Source: Candidatus Zixiibacteriota bacterium (GTDB lineage: Bacteria; JAAXHH01). From it: DNA of 52,179 nucleotides. The stretch lies in assembly GCA_016867335.1 (NCBI GenBank), contig VGJU01000004.1:1-52179 (forward strand). The letters are read 5' to 3'. A model generated the notes under the pieces. The model was not told the DNA's origin and did not search any database. It was given only the letters and a program-made list of their open reading frames with translations. A program made the position numbers and the translations under genes. This document shows, piece by piece, positions 15,906 through 24,799 of the stretch (positions are counted from its first letter, which is position 1; every line of letters begins with the position of its first letter).

Positions 15906-16550
15906 CTACGTCAAAGGACAGGGGCTTTGTCTTTCTTGTCGGATCATGTCGTCATAGTCGTACAGGATCGCCTCTGCGATGGTAGTTGCTTGTTTTTCCG
16001 GACAAAGCCGCTCGTTGACAGCCGCTTTGAGGGTCTGCCATCGCTCCGAGATTTCGGTTTGCCGTTCGATCAGCAGATCGAGTTCTTTGTCTTCAAATTC
16101 TGTCCCGGGCGGAAAGTTTAGTTCACACGCCTGCAAAGCGTCAGGGTGATACGGGTCGAACAGCGGTATGCCCCACTTGCGACACACCACCGGGCGCGCC
16201 TCGTATATTCCGCAGACGCCCTCCTCCAGTGCAGGACACGGCAGCCGAAGCCCCATGGCGGAGGGATGATCGTGTGATTCCTCGTCGTTTCGGGTGTGCA
16301 GGAGATGTTGGCGTTCTTGTAGGTAAACACGCGCCTTGTTTTGCAGATGTCGGCGCTCCGGTTCGGGAAGCTGGCGTACTACCTCCGAGATCCGGGCGGC
16401 GTCGAGCAAGGTGATGCGAAACATCTGACTACAGCACGAAGAGCAACCGCGCCCACACTGGATCCGGTCTTCGTACAACCGCATGTTGCGATCAAACTCG
16501 GCTTCTACAAGCGTCACTACGTCTCGATAGTCGATAAAAATAGCATCCAT
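15906..16550 (-). CDS. YkgJ-like cysteine-cluster protein
   Basis: 214 residues. Cys32, Cys36, Cys39 and Cys40 form the CGRGCSSCC cluster, and a second set occurs in CPALEEGVCGIYEARPVVC; together these are the mark of the YkgJ/zinc- or iron-binding Cys-cluster family, whose biochemical role is unknown. The frame is open upstream to 16622, but those residues lie within a terminator hairpin (16589-16611) for the preceding operon, so the ATG at 16548-16550 (MDAIFIDYRD) is the better start. A weak stem (CCCCT/AGGGG) followed by TTTT lies across its stop codon and may end the transcript. Confidence 0.8.
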   Translation of the reverse strand: MDAIFIDYRDVVTLVEAEFDRNMRLYEDRIQCGRGCSSCCSQMFRITLLDAARISEVVRQLPEPERRHLQNKARVYLQERQHLLHTRNDEESHDHPSAMGLRLPCPALEEGVCGIYEARPVVCRKWGIPLFDPYHPDALQACELNFPPGTEFEDKELDLLIERQTEISERWQTLKAAVNERLCPEKQATTIAEAILYDYDDMIRQERQSPCPLT

Positions 16551-16577
16551 ATCCAAAGCCAGAGACCGGTCCGGGTA

Positions 16578-16611
16578 GAAAAAGAAAAGCCGAAGGGGTC
16601 TTTCCTTCGGC
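16578..16611 (-). terminator. Rho-independent terminator of the dehydratase/activase operon
   Basis: GCCGAAGG (16589-16596) pairs perfectly with CCTTCGGC (16604-16611) around a 7-base loop. On the minus strand it is followed by an 11-base T-rich tail (16588 down to 16578). It lies 39 bp past the stop of the redox-disulfide gene and fixes the downstream gene's start at 16550. Confidence 0.85.
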
Positions 16612-16649
16612 GTGACGCACATTCCGGAGAGGGGGCTTCCATATACGCG

Positions 16650-17126
16650 CTAAGACGTGATCGCCTCTATGGTCAGCAGACCTTCTGGACGCGGCTGTTT
16701 TTCCGGGATATCACCGCCGTCGAGCAGATTGTTGAGCGCGGCCAGCAGCCGGTCGATGTCTACGCCGTACGATTCGGCGGCGGGTCCGAGGATATGGCTT
16801 TCGCTGATAGAACAACTCGAACAGCCGCCCAGATGAAACTGCGCCATCACCGTGCTGGCCTGCGGGTGCAGGGCCAGCGCTTCGGCGACGGTCATATCTA
16901 TATGAAACCGCTGGTTCTGGCCCGTTGCCACGGCTCGTTTCCGGATCACGATACCGAGGTCTTCGATTTTGCGTTCAAGGATGTTGTTCGAAGCGGTGAC
17001 ATGGCTTCGAAGCGACTCCATCTCCCGGTTAGCCCTGTCGAGCGCTTTCCGGGTCTGTCCGGCTCTTATCCATCCTCCGATGGCGGCTACAAGCGCCGCT
17101 CCTGCCAAAATACTGCCTGTTTCCAT
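16650..17126 (-). CDS. Membrane-anchored DUF1858-like redox-disulfide protein
   Basis: 158 residues. An N-terminal hydrophobic segment (about 5-22) is followed by a coiled-coil stretch (about 28-65) and a DUF1858-like domain (about 76-134) with the pair Cys102/Cys105 in LGGCSSCSISES. This domain occurs with hybrid-cluster and ScdA-type proteins and is thought to hold a redox-active disulfide or metal. It is the last gene of the operon with the 2-hydroxyacyl-CoA-dehydratase-like protein and its double activase, followed by a strong terminator. The context suggests an electron carrier or redox sensor for that system; this is inference. Confidence 0.75.
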   Translation of the reverse strand: METGSILAGAALVAAIGGWIRAGQTRKALDRANREMESLRSHVTASNNILERKIEDLGIVIRKRAVATGQNQRFHIDMTVAEALALHPQASTVMAQFHLGGCSSCSISESHILGPAAESYGVDIDRLLAALNNLLDGGDIPEKQPRPEGLLTIEAITS

Positions 17127-17212
17127 GTTGGTTCCTGTCCGGACGCTGTTGCGTCCTCAATCTTTGTTCGGCGTTCCGGAAAACGAGGTCTTGGGTATCG
17201 ATGGCTACGGTT

Positions 17213-17497
17213 TCATGGCGCGCCTACGGGAAGATGGTTGGCCAACGCCTCTTCCAGTTCGTCCGATGTTACGCTTTCTCCGTCGTTTAGCCGATCGAGC
17301 ACGCCGTCAATAATGCGCTTGGCGTCCTCCTTGCGAAACTCGCGGATGAATCCGTTGTAAAAGTGCTCGCCTGCCAGCGCCTTGCCGATCTCGGTATCTC
17401 GGTTGTGGTCGTTGAGTTCGGTAAAATATACGACCCGGTAAGTCTGGCTGTAATTCTCTCGGTAGATTTCGAACATCAGTTTTCCGGTTTCCAGCAT
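17213..17497 (-). CDS. Small uncharacterised protein of the dehydratase operon
   Basis: 94 residues, charged, no membrane segment; family not recognised. Two halves are visible: a beta-rich start (LMFEIYRENYSQTYRVVYFTEL) and a helical end rich in Asp/Glu/Arg. It starts 29 bases after the activase stop with AGAGGA 6-9 bases upstream of the ATG at 17495-17497, so it is a genuine operon member. It lies between the activase and the redox-disulfide gene. A role as an accessory or regulatory subunit is possible but unproven. Confidence 0.65.
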   Translation of the reverse strand: MLETGKLMFEIYRENYSQTYRVVYFTELNDHNRDTEIGKALAGEHFYNGFIREFRKEDAKRIIDGVLDRLNDGESVTSDELEEALANHLPVGAP

Positions 17498-17526
17498 GAT
17501 ACATCCTCTATCCGTTTTTTTTACCG

Positions 17527-20500
17527 CTATCTTCCGCCGCCGCCGCCACCTGCCGCCGCCGCCACAGGTTCGTAATCGGGTTGTTGACGACCGGCACGCA
17601 ACTGTCGCTCCAGCTCTTGGAGTTTCCGCTCGATCTCCTGACGTTTTCTCTTATCGCGCACCATGTCTTCACGATAGCGTTTGAGAAAGTACGCAATCGT
17701 CTCGACACGAATCCGGATCGAACCGGTCGGCTTGTTCTCGTCGATATCCTTGAACGAGAAGTACGGAGTGCCGGAGCGTTCCACGATCTGTTCGACAACC
17801 GAATACGTGGGCGCATCGTGACCGCATTTGAAACTCGACAGTTCCAGCGCTACGAGGTTGGGATGCCGAGCGACAAATTTGCAGGCCCAGACCTTACGGG
17901 TGGTGTTCTCGCTATAGGAGTTTTTCCACACGTCCTGCACGTCCAACGCAAACTGGGCTACCGTGAGCGGTTCACCGGTTTTGGCATGACGCGGCGGGTG
18001 TCCGTTGTCACGAATGTAGGCGTCGTAGTCGTCCTGCCAGAGTCGCGTAAGAATATCTTCGTCCATCGGCAGCGAGTCGATCGTAAAAACCGGATACCCG
18101 ATCTTTTGGAACTCTTCGAGGATTTCGTGGTTGACGCCGGGATCGTTGTGATAGGGACGGCCCAGCATCACGATACCCAGCCGGTCTTCGGCTTCGAGTT
18201 GGTCCAGCACCTGGCGGCCCGTACCGAGCAAGACATCGTTATTGTAAATGGAAAGCGCCCGGTATCCTTCGGCCACCGCCCGCGCGTTTTCCTCTTCGGA
18301 CAGTCCGAGGATATCTTTGAACGACCGGTACATCTGCCGCTCGAAATGTTTGTACTCGCTCGTGTTGACAAACGTGTCGAGAAAGAGCACACCCATCTCT
18401 TTAAACAGATCGCCTTCCTTGATATACGCCGCCTTGGTGGCTTCGGGTGTAGTGGACACGGTCGGGCAGGAGCGTCGTCCCAGCGTGTTGACCAGCGGGC
18501 TCGTCAGACAGTCGATCATCGGGAAAAAAACGATGTCGAGCGGATGTTTCTTATGATGGACGTACAGCAGGTTGTGTAGATGCGGGATGCCCAACTTGCT
18601 GGGAAAACACGGGTCGATGGCTCCACGTTTGGCCCCGTCCTTGTACAGTTTCTCGTTGGTGTAATCCGAAAACACCAAGTGGCGGTGCTTTATGCCGAGG
18701 CTTTCGAAGTACGCCGTAAACAGGGGAGCCTGCGAGTAAATGTTGAGTACGCGCGGTATACCGATACGCAGTTCGGAACGGCGTTTCATCAATTCGGCGC
18801 GTTTTTTGGCGCTCTCGGTCATGAACCCAAAACGGGGTTGGGGCAAAGGGTCGGACACGTTAGGCGGTTCGTATGATTTGAACACATCCTTGGCCGCGAT
18901 TTCGACAAGATTGACATTCGCGTCCTTGACGGAATCCAGTCCCTTTTTGATTTCCCGCATATCCTCTACGTCTTCCACCAGACCTTTTTCGCAGGAGTTG
19001 CCTACGATCAATCGTTTGTGGCCGTCCTTTACCGGAATCTTCGATTTTTTCGTCTCCATTTTTTCCATGGCCACTTTGACATCGATAAAGGTACGGAGAC
19101 ATTTGTTTTTGCAGAAAAAGCAGCGTGTATCTTCGTTGCGGTGGGTTTCGTAGGTGATGGCCTTGACTTGATCGAGACCGATAAAGGTGGTCTCCATACC
19201 GTTTTCCCACAGCCGCACGGCTTCAATGGCCGCGCCGATGGCGCCGCTTTCTCCGCAGTGCCGATGTACGACGACATTGGGTTGCTGTTCCTTGCCCTTG
19301 AAACGCGACTCGATAAAATCCACCTGCGCCTTTACCGCCGCGAGGTTTTGTTGCGTGCCGCCCTGCAGGACAAAATTGGTACCCAGTGCGGACAAGTTGG
19401 GAATCTGGGACACGTACAGCCAGATGTTTTTTGGAAGCACATTGGCCAGACCGGCCATGATCTCATCCGGCTTCCAGCCTTGCCGTTGGAAATCGACGAT
19501 GTCGGACTGCATAAACACCGCACACCCGTACCCAAACATCGGCATGGATTGCGCGCTAAAAGCGGTGTCGGCAAACTCCTCGACTTGGAATCCAAACCCA
19601 TGTGCCGTGCTTTGGAGAAAATAACCGTTACCCGCCGAACACTGCGTATTGAGTTTGAAGTCCTTTACCTTGCGGTTTTTGAGTATCATGATCTTGATGT
19701 CTTGGCCGCCCACATCGCAGATCACGTCTACATCCTTGTAGAAATGCAACGCCGCTTCGGTATGCGCTACCGTCTCGACAAGGGCCACGTCCGCGCCCAG
19801 CACATCCTTAAGGATATCCTTGGCGTAACCGGTGGTACCGACGCCGAGGACCTTGAGCGTAGCGCCCTGGCTTTCCACTTTTTTACGGAGTTGGGCAAAC
19901 ATCTCGACCGTATCCTCGATCGGGTTGCCCTTGGAAAGCTGATATACCTTGACCAGGATATTGCGGTCTTTGTCGAGGAGTACGGCTTTGGTGGACGTAG
20001 AACCGCCGTCAAGACCGATAAACCCTTCCACGACCTGTCCCGGCTCGAATATGGCTTCGACAAAAGGCGTTTTTTTGTAGCGTTCCTTAAAGACGGAAAG
20101 TTCGTCCTCGTCCTTGCTCAACCCTTTGCCACCGGCCTTTTTCTTTTCTTCCAGACGACCGACGTTGATATACCACTCTAAATTTTCACTGCCTTTGTAC
20201 ACGCCGACCGATGCGTCTTCCTGTTTACCGAATTCCACCGCACCGAGCGCCGCGAAGTACTGGGCGTTCTCCGGAACCTTGACAAGGTCCATCGGGTCCA
20301 CACCTTCGGGCAGGGGATAGTTGCGCTCTTCCCACATCCTTGGGATGTTGTACTTCCAAGCGTCTCTCATGCCTTTGATGTACGTATTGGGGCCGCCGAG
20401 TAGCAGGACTTCCGGACGCAGGGTATTGCCTCGCGTCAACACCGACAGGTTCTGTCCGACGATGGCTTCGAAAAGAGACGCCATCAGTTCATCGCGCGGC

Positions 20501-21078
20501 ACACCAAGTTTCTGCAAGCTGTTGATGTCCGTCTCGGCAAATACACCGCATTTTCCGGCGACCGGGTGCAGTTTGAGGTCGAAATACCCCATGTGGGAGA
20601 GTTCTTCCGCCGGAATACGGAGTTTGGCGTTGATCTTGTCGATCACCGCTCCGGTTCCTCCGGCGCACTTGTCGTTCATGGTGGGGATTTTCTTTTTCTT
20701 GCCGGTCTCCGGATCCTCTTTAAAGATGATGATTTTGGCGTCCTGTCCGCCCAACTCGATGACCGAACCAGCTTCCGGGTACAGTTTTTCCACGGCAAGC
20801 GCCACGGCATTTACTTCTTGGACAAACTTGGCCCCGATACGCGGTGCAATCCCGGAACCGCCGCTGCCGGTGATAAAAATCCGGTACCGTTCCTGCGGCA
20901 ATCCGAAGTCCGCTTCGATACGTTTGAGAAATTCGAGCGTCTTTTCGGGCTGTTTGGTATCGTGACGCTGATAGTCGTTCCAGAGCATCTCGTCGGTGGC
21001 GGGGTCCACTACGACCGCTTTCACGGTCGTGGAGCCGACATCCAAGCCGACCATCAGCCGGCGGTTCGGATCGTTCAT
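17527..21078 (-). CDS. Double acyl-CoA dehydratase activase (BadF/HgdC-type) with DUF2229 region
   Basis: 1183 residues. Two ASKHA ATPase domains: one at about 8-290 (GLDVGSTTVK, IELGGQDAK, and Cys138 in NDKCAGGTG) and one at about 352-640 (GLDGGSTSTK, CDVGGQDIK, Cys480 in NTQCSAGNG). The two Cys would hold the [4Fe-4S] cluster normally bridging an activase dimer. A region with CRYFCKNKC-like Cys (RCFFCKNKC) and a DUF2229 domain (about 790-1010) follow, then a coiled tail ending AAAGGGGGGR. Activases use ATP to push low-potential electrons into 2-hydroxyacyl-CoA dehydratases or double-cubane cluster proteins. The start at 21078 has GGAGA 8 bases upstream. The probable partner is encoded just upstream. 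Confidence 0.88.
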   Translation of the reverse strand: MNDPNRRLMVGLDVGSTTVKAVVVDPATDEMLWNDYQRHDTKQPEKTLEFLKRIEADFGLPQERYRIFITGSGGSGIAPRIGAKFVQEVNAVALAVEKLYPEAGSVIELGGQDAKIIIFKEDPETGKKKKIPTMNDKCAGGTGAVIDKINAKLRIPAEELSHMGYFDLKLHPVAGKCGVFAETDINSLQKLGVPRDELMASLFEAIVGQNLSVLTRGNTLRPEVLLLGGPNTYIKGMRDAWKYNIPRMWEERNYPLPEGVDPMDLVKVPENAQYFAALGAVEFGKQEDASVGVYKGSENLEWYINVGRLEEKKKAGGKGLSKDEDELSVFKERYKKTPFVEAIFEPGQVVEGFIGLDGGSTSTKAVLLDKDRNILVKVYQLSKGNPIEDTVEMFAQLRKKVESQGATLKVLGVGTTGYAKDILKDVLGADVALVETVAHTEAALHFYKDVDVICDVGGQDIKIMILKNRKVKDFKLNTQCSAGNGYFLQSTAHGFGFQVEEFADTAFSAQSMPMFGYGCAVFMQSDIVDFQRQGWKPDEIMAGLANVLPKNIWLYVSQIPNLSALGTNFVLQGGTQQNLAAVKAQVDFIESRFKGKEQQPNVVVHRHCGESGAIGAAIEAVRLWENGMETTFIGLDQVKAITYETHRNEDTRCFFCKNKCLRTFIDVKVAMEKMETKKSKIPVKDGHKRLIVGNSCEKGLVEDVEDMREIKKGLDSVKDANVNLVEIAAKDVFKSYEPPNVSDPLPQPRFGFMTESAKKRAELMKRRSELRIGIPRVLNIYSQAPLFTAYFESLGIKHRHLVFSDYTNEKLYKDGAKRGAIDPCFPSKLGIPHLHNLLYVHHKKHPLDIVFFPMIDCLTSPLVNTLGRRSCPTVSTTPEATKAAYIKEGDLFKEMGVLFLDTFVNTSEYKHFERQMYRSFKDILGLSEEENARAVAEGYRALSIYNNDVLLGTGRQVLDQLEAEDRLGIVMLGRPYHNDPGVNHEILEEFQKIGYPVFTIDSLPMDEDILTRLWQDDYDAYIRDNGHPPRHAKTGEPLTVAQFALDVQDVWKNSYSENTTRKVWACKFVARHPNLVALELSSFKCGHDAPTYSVVEQIVERSGTPYFSFKDIDENKPTGSIRIRVETIAYFLKRYREDMVRDKRKRQEIERKLQELERQLRAGRQQPDYEPVAAAAGGGGGGR

Positions 21079-21184
21079 GTATGCGTTTCTCCGTTGGGGA
21101 GCGTCTTCTATGAGAATACGGGCCACAGCGTCCTTTTCGCTACCGCGATACAAAATCATGGCGGTACGAAGATGGCCCGGTCCG

Positions 21185-22948
21185 TTATCCGGCGGCTTCG
21201 CTGTATCCGTATCCTTCTTTTTTTATCCGTTCGGCTACGTACATCACCGTACGCGCGGCCATCCCGATTTTGCCCTTGTACTCTGGGATGTGGTACATGG
21301 GGCGTTTGATTTCCGGATGCGCGTCTATATACGCCCGAACCTGAAGTTCGGTAAGCCCTGTCTGCGCCAGCGTTTCCGTAAATTCGGTCTTGGTTTTGGC
21401 CTTGGCTTCGCCGAGCGCCATCTGGACGCGGCTATGGGCGTTGATCTCGCCTTCTCCGGAGGTCTCTATAGGGAGATAGATCATGTCTTTGTACAGGCTT
21501 ACTACAGCGGCCTGCGCTCCGTCGGACTGTGTACTCGGCATACAGCCAAACGGCTTGAGCGAGAGCACCATGTGGGCCAAATCTTTGTTCGAGTAGTAGA
21601 TATTCTTGGCGATTTCGAGATGACCTTCGCCGCCGCCGGACCGCGAATTGTAGAACGGATGGCCGAGCCGCTGCATCTCGTACTGGTTGGCCAATTCATG
21701 CACCGTGCCGCCTATGGCGTGGCGTAGCCGATTGTATTCTCGGTCGAAGATTTTTTCGGCGACAGTCATCGCGGCGATCTTCTGACGAAACTTGAGTTCC
21801 TGTTTGAGACGGGTAACCGGGCGTGTCCACGGAGCGAACACCTCGCCTTCCTTGACGCCCTTGCGATCCTTAGTAGCCTGTTTGGCTTGATGGAGCATGT
21901 AGACGATCCAGGTTCCGATCGGTTCTACCAGCGCCTCAGCGCCCTCGCGCTCCAGAAAACGAAACATGTTGAAATTGCCATCCCCTTCGGTGGTCTGTGC
22001 CCAGAATTCGCCCGTGATCTTGACGATGGGTTTAGCCCGAAGCCGGTCTATTTCGATGGCGTCGAACCGGTCGCGGACGTGATGCAGCGCCTTGACATAC
22101 TCGTCGCCGGCAAGCTGATCGGCAAATTTTCCGATATAGCCCGCATTGGGAAGATGTTTGAGCAAAAACGCCCATTTGCTGTCTTCTACTTCGAATCGTT
22201 TCTTGTTTTTGATAACGTCGTGCAGATAGTCGATACATTCCTCAAGGACGCGATCCGTTTCGCCCGGATTGACTTCATAAGGACGAATCTGGTAGGCCAG
22301 CGCAGTGACCATATCGCCGATGTTGAGCGCATTCAGGATGGCCATGAAAAAATCGAGGTTCATTTCGAGACCGGCCTCGACTTCGGCCTGATTCAACCCA
22401 CCCGCCTGCTGAAACAGTTGAACGCGAAAACCGTCGAAACCGGAGTTTTTGAGCGCCAGTCGGTATTCGGCTTCGTACATCCCGAATCGGCATGGCCCGC
22501 AGGCGCCGGCGGTAAGAAAAATGTAATTGTCGACGATCTCTTCTTTGCTCATGCCGGACGCTTCAAGACCCTGAAGATACTGGACCACGTTTCCGACGGT
22601 AAAATAGGTGGGATTGCACTGACCGTTGTTGCCGTACTCTTTGCCGGTCTGAAACGCCGCAACGTTAGGGGTGGGCAGATACTCGCATTTGTAGCCCAAC
22701 CCCTCGAACGCTCCGTGCAACAGGTGTTCGTGTTTCCAAGTAAGCCCGCCGAAAAGCAGCGTCGTATGCGCCCGCTGGGCTTTGGTAAACGGATTTTCCA
22801 CAGGCTTTTTGAAGTGTTGCGAACGCTTTTCTTCCAGACCCGCTTCCTTCATCAGCCGAGCGCGTTCTTCGGCCAATGTTTGCTGGATAGGATCCGTCTG
22901 TTCCGTAAAAGGATCTATGGTCAAAAGCCCATTGTGATTGCCCGCCAT
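21185..22948 (-). CDS. 2-hydroxyacyl-CoA dehydratase / double-cubane-cluster-like protein
   Basis: 587 residues of the HgdB/FldC-like 2-hydroxyacyl-CoA dehydratase family. Candidate cluster ligands are Cys111 (NNGQCNP) and Cys150/Cys153 (AGACGPCRFGMY). One polypeptide of this kind next to a 1200-residue double activase is a widespread but poorly characterised pair; enzymes that dehydrate 2-hydroxyacyl-CoA usually have two subunits, so this is more likely a stand-alone reductase of the double-cubane type. The ATG at 22946-22948 has AGGAGGCAGG upstream. It is first in a four-gene operon. Acyl-CoA as substrate is not shown by sequence. Confidence 0.82.
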   Translation of the reverse strand: MAGNHNGLLTIDPFTEQTDPIQQTLAEERARLMKEAGLEEKRSQHFKKPVENPFTKAQRAHTTLLFGGLTWKHEHLLHGAFEGLGYKCEYLPTPNVAAFQTGKEYGNNGQCNPTYFTVGNVVQYLQGLEASGMSKEEIVDNYIFLTAGACGPCRFGMYEAEYRLALKNSGFDGFRVQLFQQAGGLNQAEVEAGLEMNLDFFMAILNALNIGDMVTALAYQIRPYEVNPGETDRVLEECIDYLHDVIKNKKRFEVEDSKWAFLLKHLPNAGYIGKFADQLAGDEYVKALHHVRDRFDAIEIDRLRAKPIVKITGEFWAQTTEGDGNFNMFRFLEREGAEALVEPIGTWIVYMLHQAKQATKDRKGVKEGEVFAPWTRPVTRLKQELKFRQKIAAMTVAEKIFDREYNRLRHAIGGTVHELANQYEMQRLGHPFYNSRSGGGEGHLEIAKNIYYSNKDLAHMVLSLKPFGCMPSTQSDGAQAAVVSLYKDMIYLPIETSGEGEINAHSRVQMALGEAKAKTKTEFTETLAQTGLTELQVRAYIDAHPEIKRPMYHIPEYKGKIGMAARTVMYVAERIKKEGYGYSEAAG

Positions 22949-23046
22949 ACACCTGCCTCCTGCCGATTCCGGACTCCGAAACGGCTCTATGATATAACTG
23001 AGGATGATTGTCGTATTCGAAAACGAAGACGCTATGACATGATATT

Positions 23047-23120
23047 AAAATACGAGGCCCCCGCGCCATTGCAAAATTTTTACACCCGGCGGTCATGGAG
23101 ACAGGTAAACGGTCATGGAG
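23047..23120 (-). promoter_or_regulatory. Candidate promoter and tandem operator of the dehydratase operon
   Basis: On the minus strand, TTGCAA (23069-23074), 16 bases and TATTTT (23047-23052) make a plausible sigma-70 promoter about 100 bp before the dehydratase ATG. Directly upstream, the 11-base unit CTCCATGACCG occurs twice (23110-23120 and 23090-23100), exactly 20 bases apart, as expected for a dimeric activator binding tandem sites. The hybrid histidine kinase gene lies immediately beyond. Confidence 0.35.
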
Positions 23121-23167
23121 GGTTTTGCACGGTGTTTTAAACAAAGCGGGAGGGAGACGAAAAGCGG

Positions 23168-24799
23168 TTACATACCCCGACCTACCTCGACGGCCTTTGG
23201 AAGCGCGCGGCGAAACAGTTGAAGAATGACGGGCTTTTGGAGCAGGACGGTGATCACCTGCTCGGTCTGCTCTTCTTCTTCGTCAAAGTCGACTGTATGC
23301 CCGGTGATCATGAGAATCGGTTTACGGGGGGCGATATTTTTGATGGCTCTGGCAAGCAGAAAACCGTCCATTTCACGCATGACCGCATCGGTAATCACCA
23401 CGTCGAACTGGCCCTTGTGGAACTTCTCCAGTCCTTCGACCCCGCTGGTCGCCGTTACCGTCTTATGATTGTCCTCTTCCAGATACCGCACGATCTGAGC
23501 CAGATGGACCGGATCGTCTTCCACGACCAACACGGAAAGCGGCGGCAACGCCCCGGCGCCCTGACCTTTGGCTTCCTGCATCAACGAGGATGCCGCTAAC
23601 AGGAAACGGATACGGAACGTCGTGCCCTTGCCGACGGAGCTGTCGATTTCCAAGGTTCCCCGGTGTCGCTGGATAATACCAAAAACCATGGCAAGTCCCA
23701 TGCCGGTTCCCCGCTCGCCCTTTGTGGAAAAAAAAGGCTCCAGACATTTTTCGCGGATTTCGTCCGACATGCCGATCCCTGTGTCCGAGACTTCCAGCAC
23801 GGCCCGATTTTCATCGACACGGGTGTGAAACGTCAACGTGCCCCCTGTGGGCATGGCGTCGGTTGCGTTGAAAATGAGATTGATAAACATCTCGCGCAGA
23901 TCGGCGTCGTCGCCTTCTATCGGCGCAATGTCCTGTAGATCGCGGACCACGGTAATCACGGCGCCTTGCTCACCGGCCTGCGTGCGCCACTTAGGCTCGG
24001 AGATATCGACCGCCTGTTCGATCACCTCGTTGAGTGAGACCGGCAACATGGTGTTGCCTTCTTCGCGTGGACGGTAAAAACCGCGCAACCGGCGAATGAT
24101 ATGGGTGGCGTCCTTGGCGGCGGTGTTGATGGTTTGCAGGTCGTGTAACACCTTGCTCCGATTGTCGAGCATTTTGGGAAACATGATCCACAATTCGGTG
24201 TACCCCAAAATGGCGGAAATGGCGTTGTTCACATCGTGTACCACACCGCTTGCCATCTGCCCCAGCGCGCGCAGACGCTCCTGTTGTATCATCTGTTTTT
24301 GGGTCGTCTGAAGTTCTTCGAGCGCTGCTTCAAGCTGGCGGTGGCTGCTTTGCAGATGTGTATACAACAGGGCGTTCGAGATGGCGATCGCGGTCTGTCC
24401 GGAAAAGGCGACGGCCACTCGCTCGTCTTCCTGATTAAACGGCGCAGCACTCGTATCGGAACTCTCCTTATCGATAACACCCAGCACACCGAGGATTTCG
24501 CCACCCGCCTTGAGTGGTATCGCCATCAGATGCCGACAAAGGCAAGCGCCTATCTGTCGGTCGATATAATTTTGAATCGTTCCCTGCCCGCTCTTCATCA
24601 CACGGTCGATCAAAGGTTCGCCCGGACAGAACGTCATCCCCGCGTCTTCTTCCATGCCTACGCACGCAGTCACACAGTAAATGTCGGATTCCGTATCCTT
24701 GAGGAACAGAAAACTCGCCTTGAGTTCGAGTAGCACGCCAAGCCGGCTCAACGCCTCCTCGGCAAGACGGTCCACATCCAGCATTGACGAGACGGACAT
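23168..24799 (-). CDS. Hybrid sensor histidine kinase (GAF-HisKA-HATPase-REC)
   Basis: 543 residues. A GAF domain spans about 1-145, a coiled linker about 150-178, HisKA with H-box GVVHDVNNAISAILGY (His188), HATPase_c at about 300-410 (N-box INLIFNATDAM, G1 DTGIGM, G2 GTGMGLAM), and a receiver domain at about 422-535 whose phosphoacceptor Asp is in VVITDAVMREMDG. No membrane segment, so it is a cytoplasmic sensor. The in-frame sequence upstream of the Met at 24799 encodes TRKILELETLYDFG, which looks like the normal start of such GAF kinases, yet contains no ATG, GTG or TTG before an in-frame TGA near 24862. The true start is therefore uncertain. Confidence 0.88.
   Translation of the reverse strand: MSVSSMLDVDRLAEEALSRLGVLLELKASFLFLKDTESDIYCVTACVGMEEDAGMTFCPGEPLIDRVMKSGQGTIQNYIDRQIGACLCRHLMAIPLKAGGEILGVLGVIDKESSDTSAAPFNQEDERVAVAFSGQTAIAISNALLYTHLQSSHRQLEAALEELQTTQKQMIQQERLRALGQMASGVVHDVNNAISAILGYTELWIMFPKMLDNRSKVLHDLQTINTAAKDATHIIRRLRGFYRPREEGNTMLPVSLNEVIEQAVDISEPKWRTQAGEQGAVITVVRDLQDIAPIEGDDADLREMFINLIFNATDAMPTGGTLTFHTRVDENRAVLEVSDTGIGMSDEIREKCLEPFFSTKGERGTGMGLAMVFGIIQRHRGTLEIDSSVGKGTTFRIRFLLAASSLMQEAKGQGAGALPPLSVLVVEDDPVHLAQIVRYLEEDNHKTVTATSGVEGLEKFHKGQFDVVITDAVMREMDGFLLARAIKNIAPRKPILMITGHTVDFDEEEEQTEQVITVLLQKPVILQLFRRALPKAVEVGRGM

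Noticed and set aside
16341-17360. 339-residue plus-strand open frame
   Set aside because: It is antisense to the Cys-cluster, DUF1858-like and 94-residue genes, has no domain-like sequence, and runs across their terminator.
17530-17563. CCG-triplet run as a microsatellite or regulatory repeat
   Set aside because: It is coding: it encodes the Gly/Ala-rich tail of the activase (AAAGGGGGGR). Length change there would stay in frame.
19018-20181. 387-residue plus-strand open frame
   Set aside because: Shadow of the activase gene on the other strand; the activase has clear motifs, this frame has none.
21887-23140. 417-residue plus-strand open frame
   Set aside because: Antisense to the dehydratase-like gene, no ribosome-binding site and no motif.
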